Part shown: one piece after another, positions 13,492 to 20,924 of the stretch | Layout of the letters: every line of letters begins with the position of its first letter | Numbering within the stretch: the stretch's first letter is position 1 | NCBI GenBank assembly: GCA_042219525.1 | Contig: JBDGPU010000063.1 | Span: forward strand, 1 to 34,178 | DNA: 34,178 nt | Direction of reading: 5' to 3' | Source of the DNA: JBDGPU01 sp042219525 | GTDB lineage: Archaea; Halobacteriota; Halobacteria; Halobacteriales; Haloferacaceae | The notes under the pieces: generated by a model | Databases searched by the model: none | Seen by the model: only the letters and a program-made list of their open reading frames with translations | Told to the model about the DNA's origin: nothing | Made by a program: the position numbers and the translations under genes

Positions 13492-14538
13492 TCAGGTAGT
13501 AGCAGTCGGGTCCTTCGGCGGGAGGTAGAAGGACACGAGGTTGCCTTCCCGGACCCCGCGGTCGATCTCCAGTTCCCCGCCCATCGACTCGATACACCAC
13601 TTCATCACGAACAGGCCCACGCCGGACCCGTGATTCGTGCTCGTCGTTTCGGTGAACTCGTCGAGGGCGTCAAGCTCGGCCGTCGGGATCGGGTGGTTGT
13701 CGTCGGCGACCTGAATTTCGACGCGTCCGGTGTTCGGAGAGGCGCCGACCGAGACGTCAACGACCGGCGTCTCGTCGGTGCTGTGCACGATAGCGTTCTC
13801 GATGGCGTGGCGGAGAGCATGATCGAACGCGGTGGCCATCGAGATGCGCATGCGCCGCTCCTCAGTCACCGAGACTTCGGCGGCAGAGTAGGCTGCCCGG
13901 ACGTCGTCGACCACCGCGGCGACAGCGTCGACTGCGCGGCCAGGCTCCGGGGCTCGGTCTGTCGCCGTCGCCTGGTCGATCTGCTTTATCGAGTCGGCCA
14001 TTTCGACGAAATCCATCGCCTTCGACTGGACGGTTTTCGCGTGCTGCCGGACCTGCTCGTCTCGGGTGACCGTCAGGATCTGCTGGGTGCGCCCCGCGAT
14101 GACGTTCACGTCGTTGCGGACGTTGTGTCGCAGGAGTCGTGAGAGCAACCCGCTTCGCCTGCTTGCGGTGTAGTGGGCCGTGATGTCGTGGACCTCCGCG
14201 AGAACGTACGTCGACCCCGCCAGTTCGATTCGAGACAGGTGAAACCGGACCCAGATGAGCTCTCCCTCCGCCTGCTTGACGCGCCATTTGAACTCCTGCG
14301 GGTCGCCCTCGGCGGTTTTCCGGATCCGTTCGAGGGGCTCGTCGGGCTCGGCGGAGAACGTGTTGGCGCTGAATCGGTCCGGGTTCATCGTCCGCAGTTC
14401 CGCGGTCCGGTAGCCGAACAGCGACTCCAGTTCGTCGTTCGCGTCCAGGATGGTCCCCGAGTCGGGGTCGAAGAGCACGATCCCCACGTTCAGCGTCTCG
14501 TATGCCTCCGGTAGCTGGGGCCCCTGTTGGAGTGACAT
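13492..14538 (-). CDS. PAS-domain sensor histidine kinase
   Basis: 348 residues, soluble. An N-terminal PAS domain (about 10-120: GIVLFDPDSGTILDANDELESLFGY) is followed by the dimerisation/phosphoacceptor helix with His138 (LSRLLRHNVRNDVNVIAG). The C-terminal HATPase domain has an N-box with IENAIVHS and a G2 box GSGVGLFVMKWCIESMGGEL. The G1 box reads VADDNHPIP instead of the usual D-x-G-x-G. I remember similar variants among haloarchaeal kinases, so activity is likely kept. No receiver or response-regulator gene is adjacent. It is divergent from ileS with 148 bases between the starts. CTATATAG at 14587-14594 could serve as its TATA box, with a short leader. Confidence 0.92.
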   Translation of the reverse strand: MSLQQGPQLPEAYETLNVGIVLFDPDSGTILDANDELESLFGYRTAELRTMNPDRFSANTFSAEPDEPLERIRKTAEGDPQEFKWRVKQAEGELIWVRFHLSRIELAGSTYVLAEVHDITAHYTASRRSGLLSRLLRHNVRNDVNVIAGRTQQILTVTRDEQVRQHAKTVQSKAMDFVEMADSIKQIDQATATDRAPEPGRAVDAVAAVVDDVRAAYSAAEVSVTEERRMRISMATAFDHALRHAIENAIVHSTDETPVVDVSVGASPNTGRVEIQVADDNHPIPTAELDALDEFTETTSTNHGSGVGLFVMKWCIESMGGELEIDRGVREGNLVSFYLPPKDPTATT

Positions 14539-14586
14539 TTCTCAGTGTAGAACGATCTGCACCCTTCACGTCAGTTGCTATGAAGG

Positions 14587-14594
14587 CTATATAG
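14587..14594 (-). promoter_or_regulatory. TATA-like box of the histidine kinase gene
   Basis: The self-complementary CTATATAG lies 53 bases upstream of the kinase ATG at 14538, which would give a leader of about 26 bases. It is less well placed for ileS, which has its own box. Confidence 0.4.
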
Positions 14595-14655
14595 CACTCC
14601 GGTCAGGACCCCGGCGGGTGGATCGGACGGTCGCCCCGCGACTGCAACTCCGCCG

Positions 14656-14665
14656 TATTCAAATA
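14656..14665 (+). promoter_or_regulatory. TATA-like box of ileS
   Basis: TATTCAAATA is centred 26 bases upstream of the ATG at 14687. It supports that leaderless start over the longer open frame from 14450. Confidence 0.55.
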
Positions 14666-14686
14666 CGCGGCGGGATACCCTCGGGT

Positions 14687-17600
14687 ATGGAGCAGGTAGA
14701 CGACCAGTACACGCCCGAGGACGTGGAGTCCACGGTCGAGGGCTACTGGGACGAACACGATGCGTACGAGGCGACGAAGGAGGCCCACGCGGACGACCCG
14801 CCCTTCTTCTTCGTCGACGGCCCGCCGTACACCTCGGGACAGATGCACCTCGGCACGGCGTGGAACAAGACGCTAAAGGACGCCGTCATTCGGTACAAGC
14901 GGATGACCGGCCATCGGGTCACGGACCGGCCGGGCTACGACATGCACGGGCTCCCCATCGAGGTCAAGGTGGAGGAGGAGCTCGGCTTCGAGTCCAAGCA
15001 GGACATCGAGGACTACGGGATGGAGGCGTTCATCGAGGAGTGCAAGGAGTTCGCCGAGACCAACCGCGTCGCGATGGACGAGGACTTCAAATCCATCGGG
15101 ACTTGGATGGACTGGGACGACCCATACAAGACCATCGACCCCGAGTACATGGAGTCGGCCTGGTGGGCCTTCTCGCAGGTGGCCGACCGCGGCCTGGTCG
15201 AGCAGGGCCAGCGCTCCATCTCGCAGTGCCCGCGGTGTGAGACGGGCCTCGCGAACAACGAGGTCGAGTACGAGGACGTCGAGGACCCCTCCATCTACGT
15301 GAAGTTCCCGCTCGCGGACCGCGAGGGGAGCCTCGTCATCTGGACGACGACGCCGTGGACCATCCCCGCCAACACCTTCGTCGCCGTCGACGAGGACCTC
15401 ACCTACAACGCAGTTCGCGCGGAGCAGGATGGCGAGGAAGAGGTCCTCTATGTCGCCGAGCAGTGCGTCGAGGACGTTCTGAAAGAGGGCCGCTACGACG
15501 ACTACGAGGTCGAGGCCGAACTGGCGGGCGAGGAGCTCGTCGGCTGGGAGTACGACCACCCGCTGGCCGACCACCTTGCCGAGTACCCCGACTTCGAGGG
15601 CGCCGGCCAGGTGTACACGGCCGACTACGTCGAGGCCGACCGCACTGGCCTCGTCCACTCCGCGCCGGGCCACGGTGAGGAGGACTTCCACCGCGGCAAG
15701 GAGCTCGGGCTGGACATCTACTGTCCGGTCGGGCCGGGCGGCGAGTTCGACGACCGCGCCGGAGCATACGCCGGGCAGTTCGTCCGGGAGGCCAACGAAG
15801 ACATCGTCGCCGACCTCGTCGCCGAGGGCCAGGTGCTCGCGCACGACACGGTCTACCACTCGTACGGCCACTGTTGGCGCTGTGACACCGGGATCATCCA
15901 GATCGTCACCGACCAGTGGTTCATCTCGATCACGGACGTCAAGGACGAACTCCTCGACAACATGGAGGAGTCGGAGTGGCATCCGGAGTGGGCACGCGAC
16001 CAGCGCTTCCGCGACTTCATCGAAGACGCGCCGGACTGGAACGTCTCCCGGCAGCGCTACTGGGGCATCCCGATCCCGATCTGGGCGCCCGAAGACGCCG
16101 AGGCGGGCAACCTCGACGAGGAGATGATCGTGATTTCGACGCGCGAGGAGCTGGCCGAGCGCGTCGAGGAGGACGTCGACCCCGAGGAGATCGACCTCCA
16201 CCGCCCGAGTGTCGACGACCTGACCATCGTCGAGGACGGGACGACCTACGAGCGCATCGAGGACGTCTTCGACGTCTGGCTCGATTCGTCGGTTGCCACC
16301 TGGGGCACGCTCGGGTACCCGAGCGACGAGGAGGCCCACGACGAGCTCTGGCCCGCGGACCTCATCATCGAAGCGCACGACCAGACGCGCGGCTGGTTCT
16401 GGTCCCAGCTCGGGATGGGGACCGCCGCAGTCGGGGAGATCCCGTACGACGAGGTGCTGATGCACGGGTTCGCCAACGACAGCGACGGTCGGAAGATGTC
16501 GAAGTCGGTCGGCAACATCGTGACGCCGGAGGAGGCCATCGACCGCGCGGGCCGTGACCCCCTCCGGACCTACCTGCTCTCGCACGACCAGCAGGGCGAC
16601 GACCTCGCGTTCGAGTGGGAGGGGCTCGGCGAGATCCAGGGCAAGCTGAACATCCTCTGGAACGTGTTTCGCTTCCCGCTGCCGTACATGGACCTCGACG
16701 ACTACGATCCGGCCGACGCCTCCCTCGAGGACGGCGAGCTGGCGGTCGTCGACGAGTGGGTCCTCTCGCGGCTCCAGACGGTCAAAGCCGACGTCGCGGA
16801 CTACTGGGAGGATTACTACGTCAGCGACGCCCTCAACGAGGTGATCGAGTTCGTCACGCAGGACGTCTCGCGGTTCTACGTGAAGGCCATCCGCGAGCGC
16901 ATGTGGGAGGACGCCGACTCCGCGTCCAAGCGCGGCGCCTACGCGACGCTGTCGACGGTGCTCGACGAGGTCATCCGCCTGCTCGCGCCGTTCGCGCCCT
17001 ACATGACCGAGCGGATGTACCAGACGCTCGACGGCACCGCGGAGACGGTCCACGCGCTCGAGTACCCCGAGTACGACGCCGACCGTCACGACGAGTCGCT
17101 CGAACACGACGTGGCAGTCCTGCGAGATGTCGAGGAGGCCGCGGCCAACGCCCGGCAGCAGGCCGGCCGGAAGCTCCGCTGGCCCGTCCCGCGCGTCGTC
17201 GTCGAGACGCAGGACGCGGACGTCGCCGACGCCGTCCGGAACCTCGAGGATCTCATCCTCGACCGCGTCAATGCGCGCAGTCTGGAGGTCACCGAGGGCT
17301 TCGAGGAGCTCGTCGAACACGCCGAACCGCAGATGGCCGAGATCGGTCCGGCGTTCGGCGGCGAGGCCCAGAAGGTGATGGACGCCGTGCAGGGCGCGAC
17401 GCGCGAAGAGGTCGAGAACGACGAAGTCCTCGTCGACGGCGAGCCGGTCGAGCTCACCGAGGAGATGGTCGAGTTCGTCGCGGAGCCGCCGGAGGACATC
17501 ACGGGCGTCGAGTTCGCGGACGGCGCCGTCTACGTCGACACGTCGCTGACGCCGGAGCTCGAGGCCGAGGGCTACGCTCGCGACGTGATCCGCCGCGTGC

Positions 17601-17824
17601 AGGAGATGCGCAAGGACCTAAACCTCGACGTGGACGCCCGCATCAACCTCGGCGTCGACGCCGACGACGATCGTGTCGCCGAGTTCGTCGAGCAGCACCG
17701 CGAGCTGATCGGCGAGGAAACGCGGACCGACGAGTGGCTCGACAGCCCCGAGGATGCCGACGACCTCGTCGAAGAGTGGGAGATCGAGGGCGAGACGGTC
17801 ATCATCGGCGTCGACCGGATCTGA
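14687..17824 (+). CDS. ileS: Isoleucyl-tRNA synthetase
   Basis: 1045 residues, the normal size. It charges tRNA-Ile with isoleucine using ATP. Class I signatures are present: the HIGH-type motif PPYTSGQMHLGTA (46-58, His54-Leu-Gly-Thr) and KMSKS at 603-607. An editing (CP1) domain lies between, with a Thr-rich segment WTTTPWTIPANTF and GLVHSAPGHGEEDF, and the anticodon-binding domain follows. IleRS is favoured over ValRS and LeuRS because of DWNVSRQRYWGIPIPIW and the overall order of motifs. The frame is open upstream to 14450, but the ATG at 14687 has a well-placed TATA box and begins at the conserved N-terminus. The gene is followed by a 19-bp tandem repeat. It is an essential housekeeping gene. 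Confidence 0.97.
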   Translation: MEQVDDQYTPEDVESTVEGYWDEHDAYEATKEAHADDPPFFFVDGPPYTSGQMHLGTAWNKTLKDAVIRYKRMTGHRVTDRPGYDMHGLPIEVKVEEELGFESKQDIEDYGMEAFIEECKEFAETNRVAMDEDFKSIGTWMDWDDPYKTIDPEYMESAWWAFSQVADRGLVEQGQRSISQCPRCETGLANNEVEYEDVEDPSIYVKFPLADREGSLVIWTTTPWTIPANTFVAVDEDLTYNAVRAEQDGEEEVLYVAEQCVEDVLKEGRYDDYEVEAELAGEELVGWEYDHPLADHLAEYPDFEGAGQVYTADYVEADRTGLVHSAPGHGEEDFHRGKELGLDIYCPVGPGGEFDDRAGAYAGQFVREANEDIVADLVAEGQVLAHDTVYHSYGHCWRCDTGIIQIVTDQWFISITDVKDELLDNMEESEWHPEWARDQRFRDFIEDAPDWNVSRQRYWGIPIPIWAPEDAEAGNLDEEMIVISTREELAERVEEDVDPEEIDLHRPSVDDLTIVEDGTTYERIEDVFDVWLDSSVATWGTLGYPSDEEAHDELWPADLIIEAHDQTRGWFWSQLGMGTAAVGEIPYDEVLMHGFANDSDGRKMSKSVGNIVTPEEAIDRAGRDPLRTYLLSHDQQGDDLAFEWEGLGEIQGKLNILWNVFRFPLPYMDLDDYDPADASLEDGELAVVDEWVLSRLQTVKADVADYWEDYYVSDALNEVIEFVTQDVSRFYVKAIRERMWEDADSASKRGAYATLSTVLDEVIRLLAPFAPYMTERMYQTLDGTAETVHALEYPEYDADRHDESLEHDVAVLRDVEEAAANARQQAGRKLRWPVPRVVVETQDADVADAVRNLEDLILDRVNARSLEVTEGFEELVEHAEPQMAEIGPAFGGEAQKVMDAVQGATREEVENDEVLVDGEPVELTEEMVEFVAEPPEDITGVEFADGAVYVDTSLTPELEAEGYARDVIRRVQEMRKDLNLDVDARINLGVDADDDRVAEFVEQHRELIGEETRTDEWLDSPEDADDLVEEWEIEGETVIIGVDRI

Positions 17825-17843
17825 CCCGCTACCTCCCTCGGCG

Positions 17844-17900
17844 GAGTCGCCTGTGGCTGGATGAGTCGCCTGTGGCTGGATGAGTCGCCTGTGGCTGGCT
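17844..17900. repeat. Three tandem copies of a 19-bp repeat after ileS
   Basis: GAGTCGCCTGTGGCTGGAT occurs at 17844-17862 and 17863-17881, identically. A third copy at 17882-17900 has a single change near its end. It begins 20 bases after the ileS stop codon. Confidence 0.9.
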
Positions 17901-18025
17901 TGATGAGTAGACCGGGCCATCGAAACGTCGACCACGCGAGGACCTGTAATTTACCCGATATTACGTGTTTCTGGGACGGAATCAGCCATCGAGAACCTGC
18001 AGCGACGCGTCGGTTGCACGGTGCG

Positions 18026-18034
18026 AAAGATATT
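18026..18034 (+). promoter_or_regulatory. TATA-like box of the GNAT gene
   Basis: AAAGATATT is centred about 33 bases upstream of the ATG at 18064, consistent with a leader of a few bases. It argues against the longer open frame from 17965. Confidence 0.4.
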
Positions 18035-18063
18035 CCCGGGTGTCCCTCCTGTCCAAGTATACA

Positions 18064-18534
18064 ATGCGTGTCCGACCGGCGCGCCCGGCTGACGCCGAGG
18101 CGCTACGGGCGGCGGTCTCCCGCGCGGGCGAGGCTACCGTTTTCGACGATATCGGCGCACCGTTACTCGACGTCTCGGAGGTCGGCGTCCGTGAGGCCGC
18201 CGCGTCCGCGGACTGTTGTTTCCTCGTCGAGGAGGACGGGCAACCGATGGGGCTGGCGCTCGCGCATCCGGACGACGACGGGGACGCGGCGGAACTGCTC
18301 GCGCTGTGGGTCCATCCGGGGCGGGCCGGCGAAAACGTCGCAAAGCGGCTCCTCAAACGACTCGCGACCAACCTCGCGGAGGAGGGCGTCGACGCCATCA
18401 GGACCTGCACACCTACGAACCAGCCGAGCGCTCGGGAGTTCTTCCGCTCGCACGGCTTCCACCAGCAGCGAACCGTCTCGGGCCACGGCGGCGAGGAGAT
18501 CGTGTTTACCGCCCCCGTCGAATCCCTGCTGTAG
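18064..18534 (+). CDS. GNAT-family N-acetyltransferase
   Basis: 156 residues covering one GNAT domain. The N-terminus MRVRPARPADAEALRAAVSRAG is the usual beta1-alpha1 start. The acetyl-CoA pyrophosphate-binding motif A is ELLALWVHPGRAGENVAKRLLKRL (R-x-x-G-x-A form), and motif B is TNQPSAREFFRSHGFHQQR. The ATG at 18064 is chosen because the family fold begins there; the upstream extension has Cys/Arg-rich, non-haloarchaeal composition. The acceptor substrate cannot be told. The protein contains Cys-Cys at the end of the second helix region (SADCCFLVEEDG). The adjacent CBS gene is 165 bases downstream with its own promoter. Confidence 0.9.
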   Translation: MRVRPARPADAEALRAAVSRAGEATVFDDIGAPLLDVSEVGVREAAASADCCFLVEEDGQPMGLALAHPDDDGDAAELLALWVHPGRAGENVAKRLLKRLATNLAEEGVDAIRTCTPTNQPSAREFFRSHGFHQQRTVSGHGGEEIVFTAPVESLL

Positions 18535-18667
18535 GCTGGTCTATCACCGAGCCGTCGGCGTAGTTCTTCCTCTCGATGATCGAGCCAGCGCCAGCGACGT
18601 TTCTTCCCCGTCGATTCGGCTGCGAGCGCCCCGCTGGGCCACAATCATCATGCGGGTTGCTAGCGAG

Positions 18668-18675
18668 TCTTTAAC
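18668..18675 (+). promoter_or_regulatory. TATA-like box of the CBS-domain gene
   Basis: TCTTTAAC is centred 28 bases upstream of the ATG at 18700, fitting a leaderless transcript. Confidence 0.5.
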
Positions 18676-18699
18676 TGGAGCACCTCGCTCTACCCAGCC

Positions 18700-19122
18700 A
18701 TGACTGTCTCAGACCTGATGCGGGAGAACGTCGTAACGGCACCCCCGGACGAATCGGTCGGCGACGTCGCCCAGCGGATGGAGCAGGAAAACGTCGGCAG
18801 CGTCGTGATCCGACGGGACGGCAAGCCGGAGGGAATCGTCACCGACCGCGACCTCGCCACACGCGTCCTCGCGAACGGCGGCACGGCGGACGGGTGGTCC
18901 GCCGAGGATGCGATGACACCGGACCTGAACACGGTCTCGAAGGACACCGGCGTCATGGAGCTCTGCAACGAGATTGGCGACGCCTGTGTCCGTCGAATGC
19001 CCGTCGTCGACGACGACGGCAACCTCGAGGGAATCGTCACCCACGACGACCTGAACACGCTGCTCGCGGACGAACAACGGGAGCTTGCGCAGGTTATCGA
19101 GGCGGAGTCGCCCGCCTACTGA
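18700..19122 (+). CDS. Two-CBS-domain protein
   Basis: 140 residues forming one CBS pair (Bateman module) and nothing else. CBS1 covers about 5-60 (LMRENVVTAPPDESVGDVAQRM, then GSVVIRRDGKPEGIVTDRDLATRVL). CBS2 covers about 68-128 (AMTPDLNTVSKDTGVMELCNEIGD, then RRMPVVDDDGNLEGIVTHDDLNTLL). The G-I-V-T-x-x-D segments are the usual ribose/phosphate contacts for adenine nucleotides. Stand-alone CBS pairs generally sense AMP/ATP or related ligands and regulate a partner protein, which cannot be identified here. Five T's shortly after the stop may end transcription. Confidence 0.93.
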   Translation: MTVSDLMRENVVTAPPDESVGDVAQRMEQENVGSVVIRRDGKPEGIVTDRDLATRVLANGGTADGWSAEDAMTPDLNTVSKDTGVMELCNEIGDACVRRMPVVDDDGNLEGIVTHDDLNTLLADEQRELAQVIEAESPAY

Positions 19123-19140
19123 GTTCGACCGGAATTTTTC
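19123..19140 (+). terminator. Possible T-run terminator after the CBS gene
   Basis: TTTTT at 19135-19139 lies 13 bases after the stop codon. No strong hairpin precedes it; archaeal terminators often consist of a T-run alone. Confidence 0.4.
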
Positions 19141-19628
19141 GGCTCGGACTCGGTTGCAGCCGGGAGTCGCTGCCCGCGAGATCAATTCTTCGCGAGTCCC
19201 GCGACCGAGTCTCGAGTGACTGATTCAACTGAATCACCTGAAGCGGTACCGAGAACTCAACATAATGGCTTATTATCAAATATGAAGGTATTATATTTTT
19301 GTTACTACTATATACGGCTATCTGGTTTAGATAATATTCTTAAATATTTTACTAATACCTATTATTTTGGGAGTTAATTAGCCCACTATATTTAAGAATC
19401 TCAATATAGAGCGATCTTATACCACAGAAAGATATTCGGGTAGGAATTCGGTTACCTAAGAATTATTTGTGTTCTTAGCTACTACCGAAATTCAAATGTG
19501 TTGATTGGGCGGACCTTTGCGCGCATCCGTTTGTCAGAATCGGTAATCGGCCGCCAATGGTCGGTCGCAACTGGCGTCAGTGGGGCTGGGCCAGTCCGGC
19601 GGGGTTGCGGGCGTAGCCAGCTGATAAC
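19141..19628. other. Gene-free region with an AT-rich core
   Basis: No credible gene. By direct count, 19261-19500 contains 69 G/C of 240 (about 29%), far below the coding DNA on both sides. Within it are a 12-bp inverted repeat (ATTCTTAAATAT at 19336-19347, ATATTTAAGAAT at 19388-19399) and a nested hairpin at 19444-19492. The region separates housekeeping genes on the left from the catabolic cluster on the right. No transposase remnant, tRNA or replication-initiator gene is visible. Confidence 0.7.
19444..19492. repeat. Nested imperfect hairpin in the AT-rich region
   Basis: The outer arms GAATTCGGT (19444-19452) and ACCGAAATTC (19483-19492) pair with one bulge. The inner arms CTAAGAA (19456-19462) and TTCTTAG (19472-19478) pair perfectly around a 9-base loop. 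It could be an operator, an RNA hairpin or a mobile-element end. Confidence 0.6.
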
Positions 19629-20765
19629 TTACACTGCCCGTTCCCAGTATTGGAGGAAGTTCTCGCCAAGGACCCCTTCGAGTTCGGATTCCGAGAACTC
19701 CTCCGCGAGTCGGTTGCGGATGACCGGCCAGTCCTCGTAGGTCTCGAAGTCGCCGATGCCGGCGGCGATGTTCCGCTGTTCGACCTTCTCGCGGTCGAAC
19801 CCGAGTTCGACGATGTGCTCCTTGTAGTAATCCAGCATCTCGCCCGGGAACTTGACGTCGGCCGGGAAGAAGTCGGTGCCGATGCCGACGTTCTCCGGAC
19901 CCATGATCGAGGCGGCGTGGACCAGGTGGTCCACGAAGATGTCCAGCGTCTTCGGTTCGACGTTCGGCCCGATGAACCAGGGAAGCGTCACGATGCCCAT
20001 GTAGCCGCCGGCCGCTGCTAGGGCCTCGATTTCCTCGTCGGACTTACCGCGGTAGTGGTCGGCGACCGCCTCGCAGGCCGCGTGGGTAACCGCGACGGGG
20101 CCCTGGGAGTACTCGATCGTGTCCAGCGTCGTCCGTTTCCCGCAGTGGGAGACGTCGACCACGCCGCCGAGCTCGTTGATGCGGTCGACGACGTCCCGGC
20201 CGAATGCCGAGAGCCCGCCCTCGGACGGGTCGTTACAGCCCGTGCCGACCATGTTCTGGTAGTTGTACGTGAGCTGAAACAGGCGTACACCCTCGTTGTA
20301 CAATGTGTCGATCCGATCGAGCGAGCCGTCGATGGCGGCACCGACGTTCTGGGTGTTCAACACGATCCCAACGTCGCCGTCGCGGACGACCTGCCGAGCC
20401 TCCGCTGGCGTCCTGACCTTTCCCAGCCAGTCGGCGGCGTCGAACCTGGCCTGCCAGCGCGCGATGTCCCGCCGCTGGCCGGTTCGCTCGGAGACTGTCG
20501 GGTCGTGCGTCCAGGGTGTGACGCTGAGCAGATTGACGCCAGCGGTTTTGTAAATTGCCCGGACGTCATCCCGGAACGCTGCGTCCGACTCGAACCGTCT
20601 CACCTCGTGGTCCCAGATCGCCTCCCAGCTTTCCGCTTTCGTCAGCCCGTCGGCGACGAACTCCTTGATGGCGCGGTTGACGTCGTCGGTCGAGCCGTAG
20701 GCCTCGACGACCTGTGCCCACGGAGCGGAGGCTGCGTAGTCGAAAACTGCTTGCGAATCGGGCAT
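19629..20765 (-). CDS. M19 (membrane/renal dipeptidase) family protein with altered metal site
   Basis: 378 residues. The M19 fold is recognisable from FQLTYNYQNMVGTGC, GLSAFGRDVVDRINELGGVVDVSHCG, PVAVTHAACEAVADHYRGKSDEE and VGIGTDFFPAD. His207, His228, Arg239 and Asp298 match conserved active-site positions. The N-terminal H-x-D zinc ligands are absent (the protein starts PDSQAVFDYAASAPWAQ). The bridging Glu is replaced in the segment GIVLNTQNVG (137-140). So it is probably not a normal two-zinc dipeptidase. I remember a bacterial M19 subgroup with a similar WQNTS/QN segment near glycine-betaine/dimethylglycine catabolism genes; this link is from memory. TTGATATC on the minus strand centred 26 bases upstream fixes the start at 20765 rather than 20873. 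Confidence 0.85.
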   Translation of the reverse strand: MPDSQAVFDYAASAPWAQVVEAYGSTDDVNRAIKEFVADGLTKAESWEAIWDHEVRRFESDAAFRDDVRAIYKTAGVNLLSVTPWTHDPTVSERTGQRRDIARWQARFDAADWLGKVRTPAEARQVVRDGDVGIVLNTQNVGAAIDGSLDRIDTLYNEGVRLFQLTYNYQNMVGTGCNDPSEGGLSAFGRDVVDRINELGGVVDVSHCGKRTTLDTIEYSQGPVAVTHAACEAVADHYRGKSDEEIEALAAAGGYMGIVTLPWFIGPNVEPKTLDIFVDHLVHAASIMGPENVGIGTDFFPADVKFPGEMLDYYKEHIVELGFDREKVEQRNIAAGIGDFETYEDWPVIRNRLAEEFSESELEGVLGENFLQYWERAV

Positions 20766-20786
20766 ACCTGAAGGAGCAGTGCGGCC

Positions 20787-20794
20787 GATATCAA
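20787..20794 (-). promoter_or_regulatory. TATA-like box of the M19-family gene
   Basis: TTGATATC on the minus strand, centred 26 bases upstream of the ATG at 20765. Confidence 0.5.
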
Positions 20795-20924
20795 TGTTTG
20801 GTATGCGACTCCAAACCGCACGCCGTCGAGCAGGCTCTTCGCCCACTGACTGGGTCCGGCGTCCCGGAACCAACGTACTCGCTGGAGATGCTTGTAGTCG
20901 TGTTCGGTCCGTTACCGGGTCGCG

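Noticed and set aside
14873..17320. Long open frame of 815 codons antisense to ileS
   Set aside because: It is the mirror of GC-rich codon use in a certain ileS gene; the translation is Val/Leu/Arg/Asp-rich with no family pattern and no promoter.
19261..19500. Replication origin
   Set aside because: The stretch is AT-rich, but no Orc1/Cdc6 gene is nearby and no repeated origin-recognition-type G-rich element is visible.
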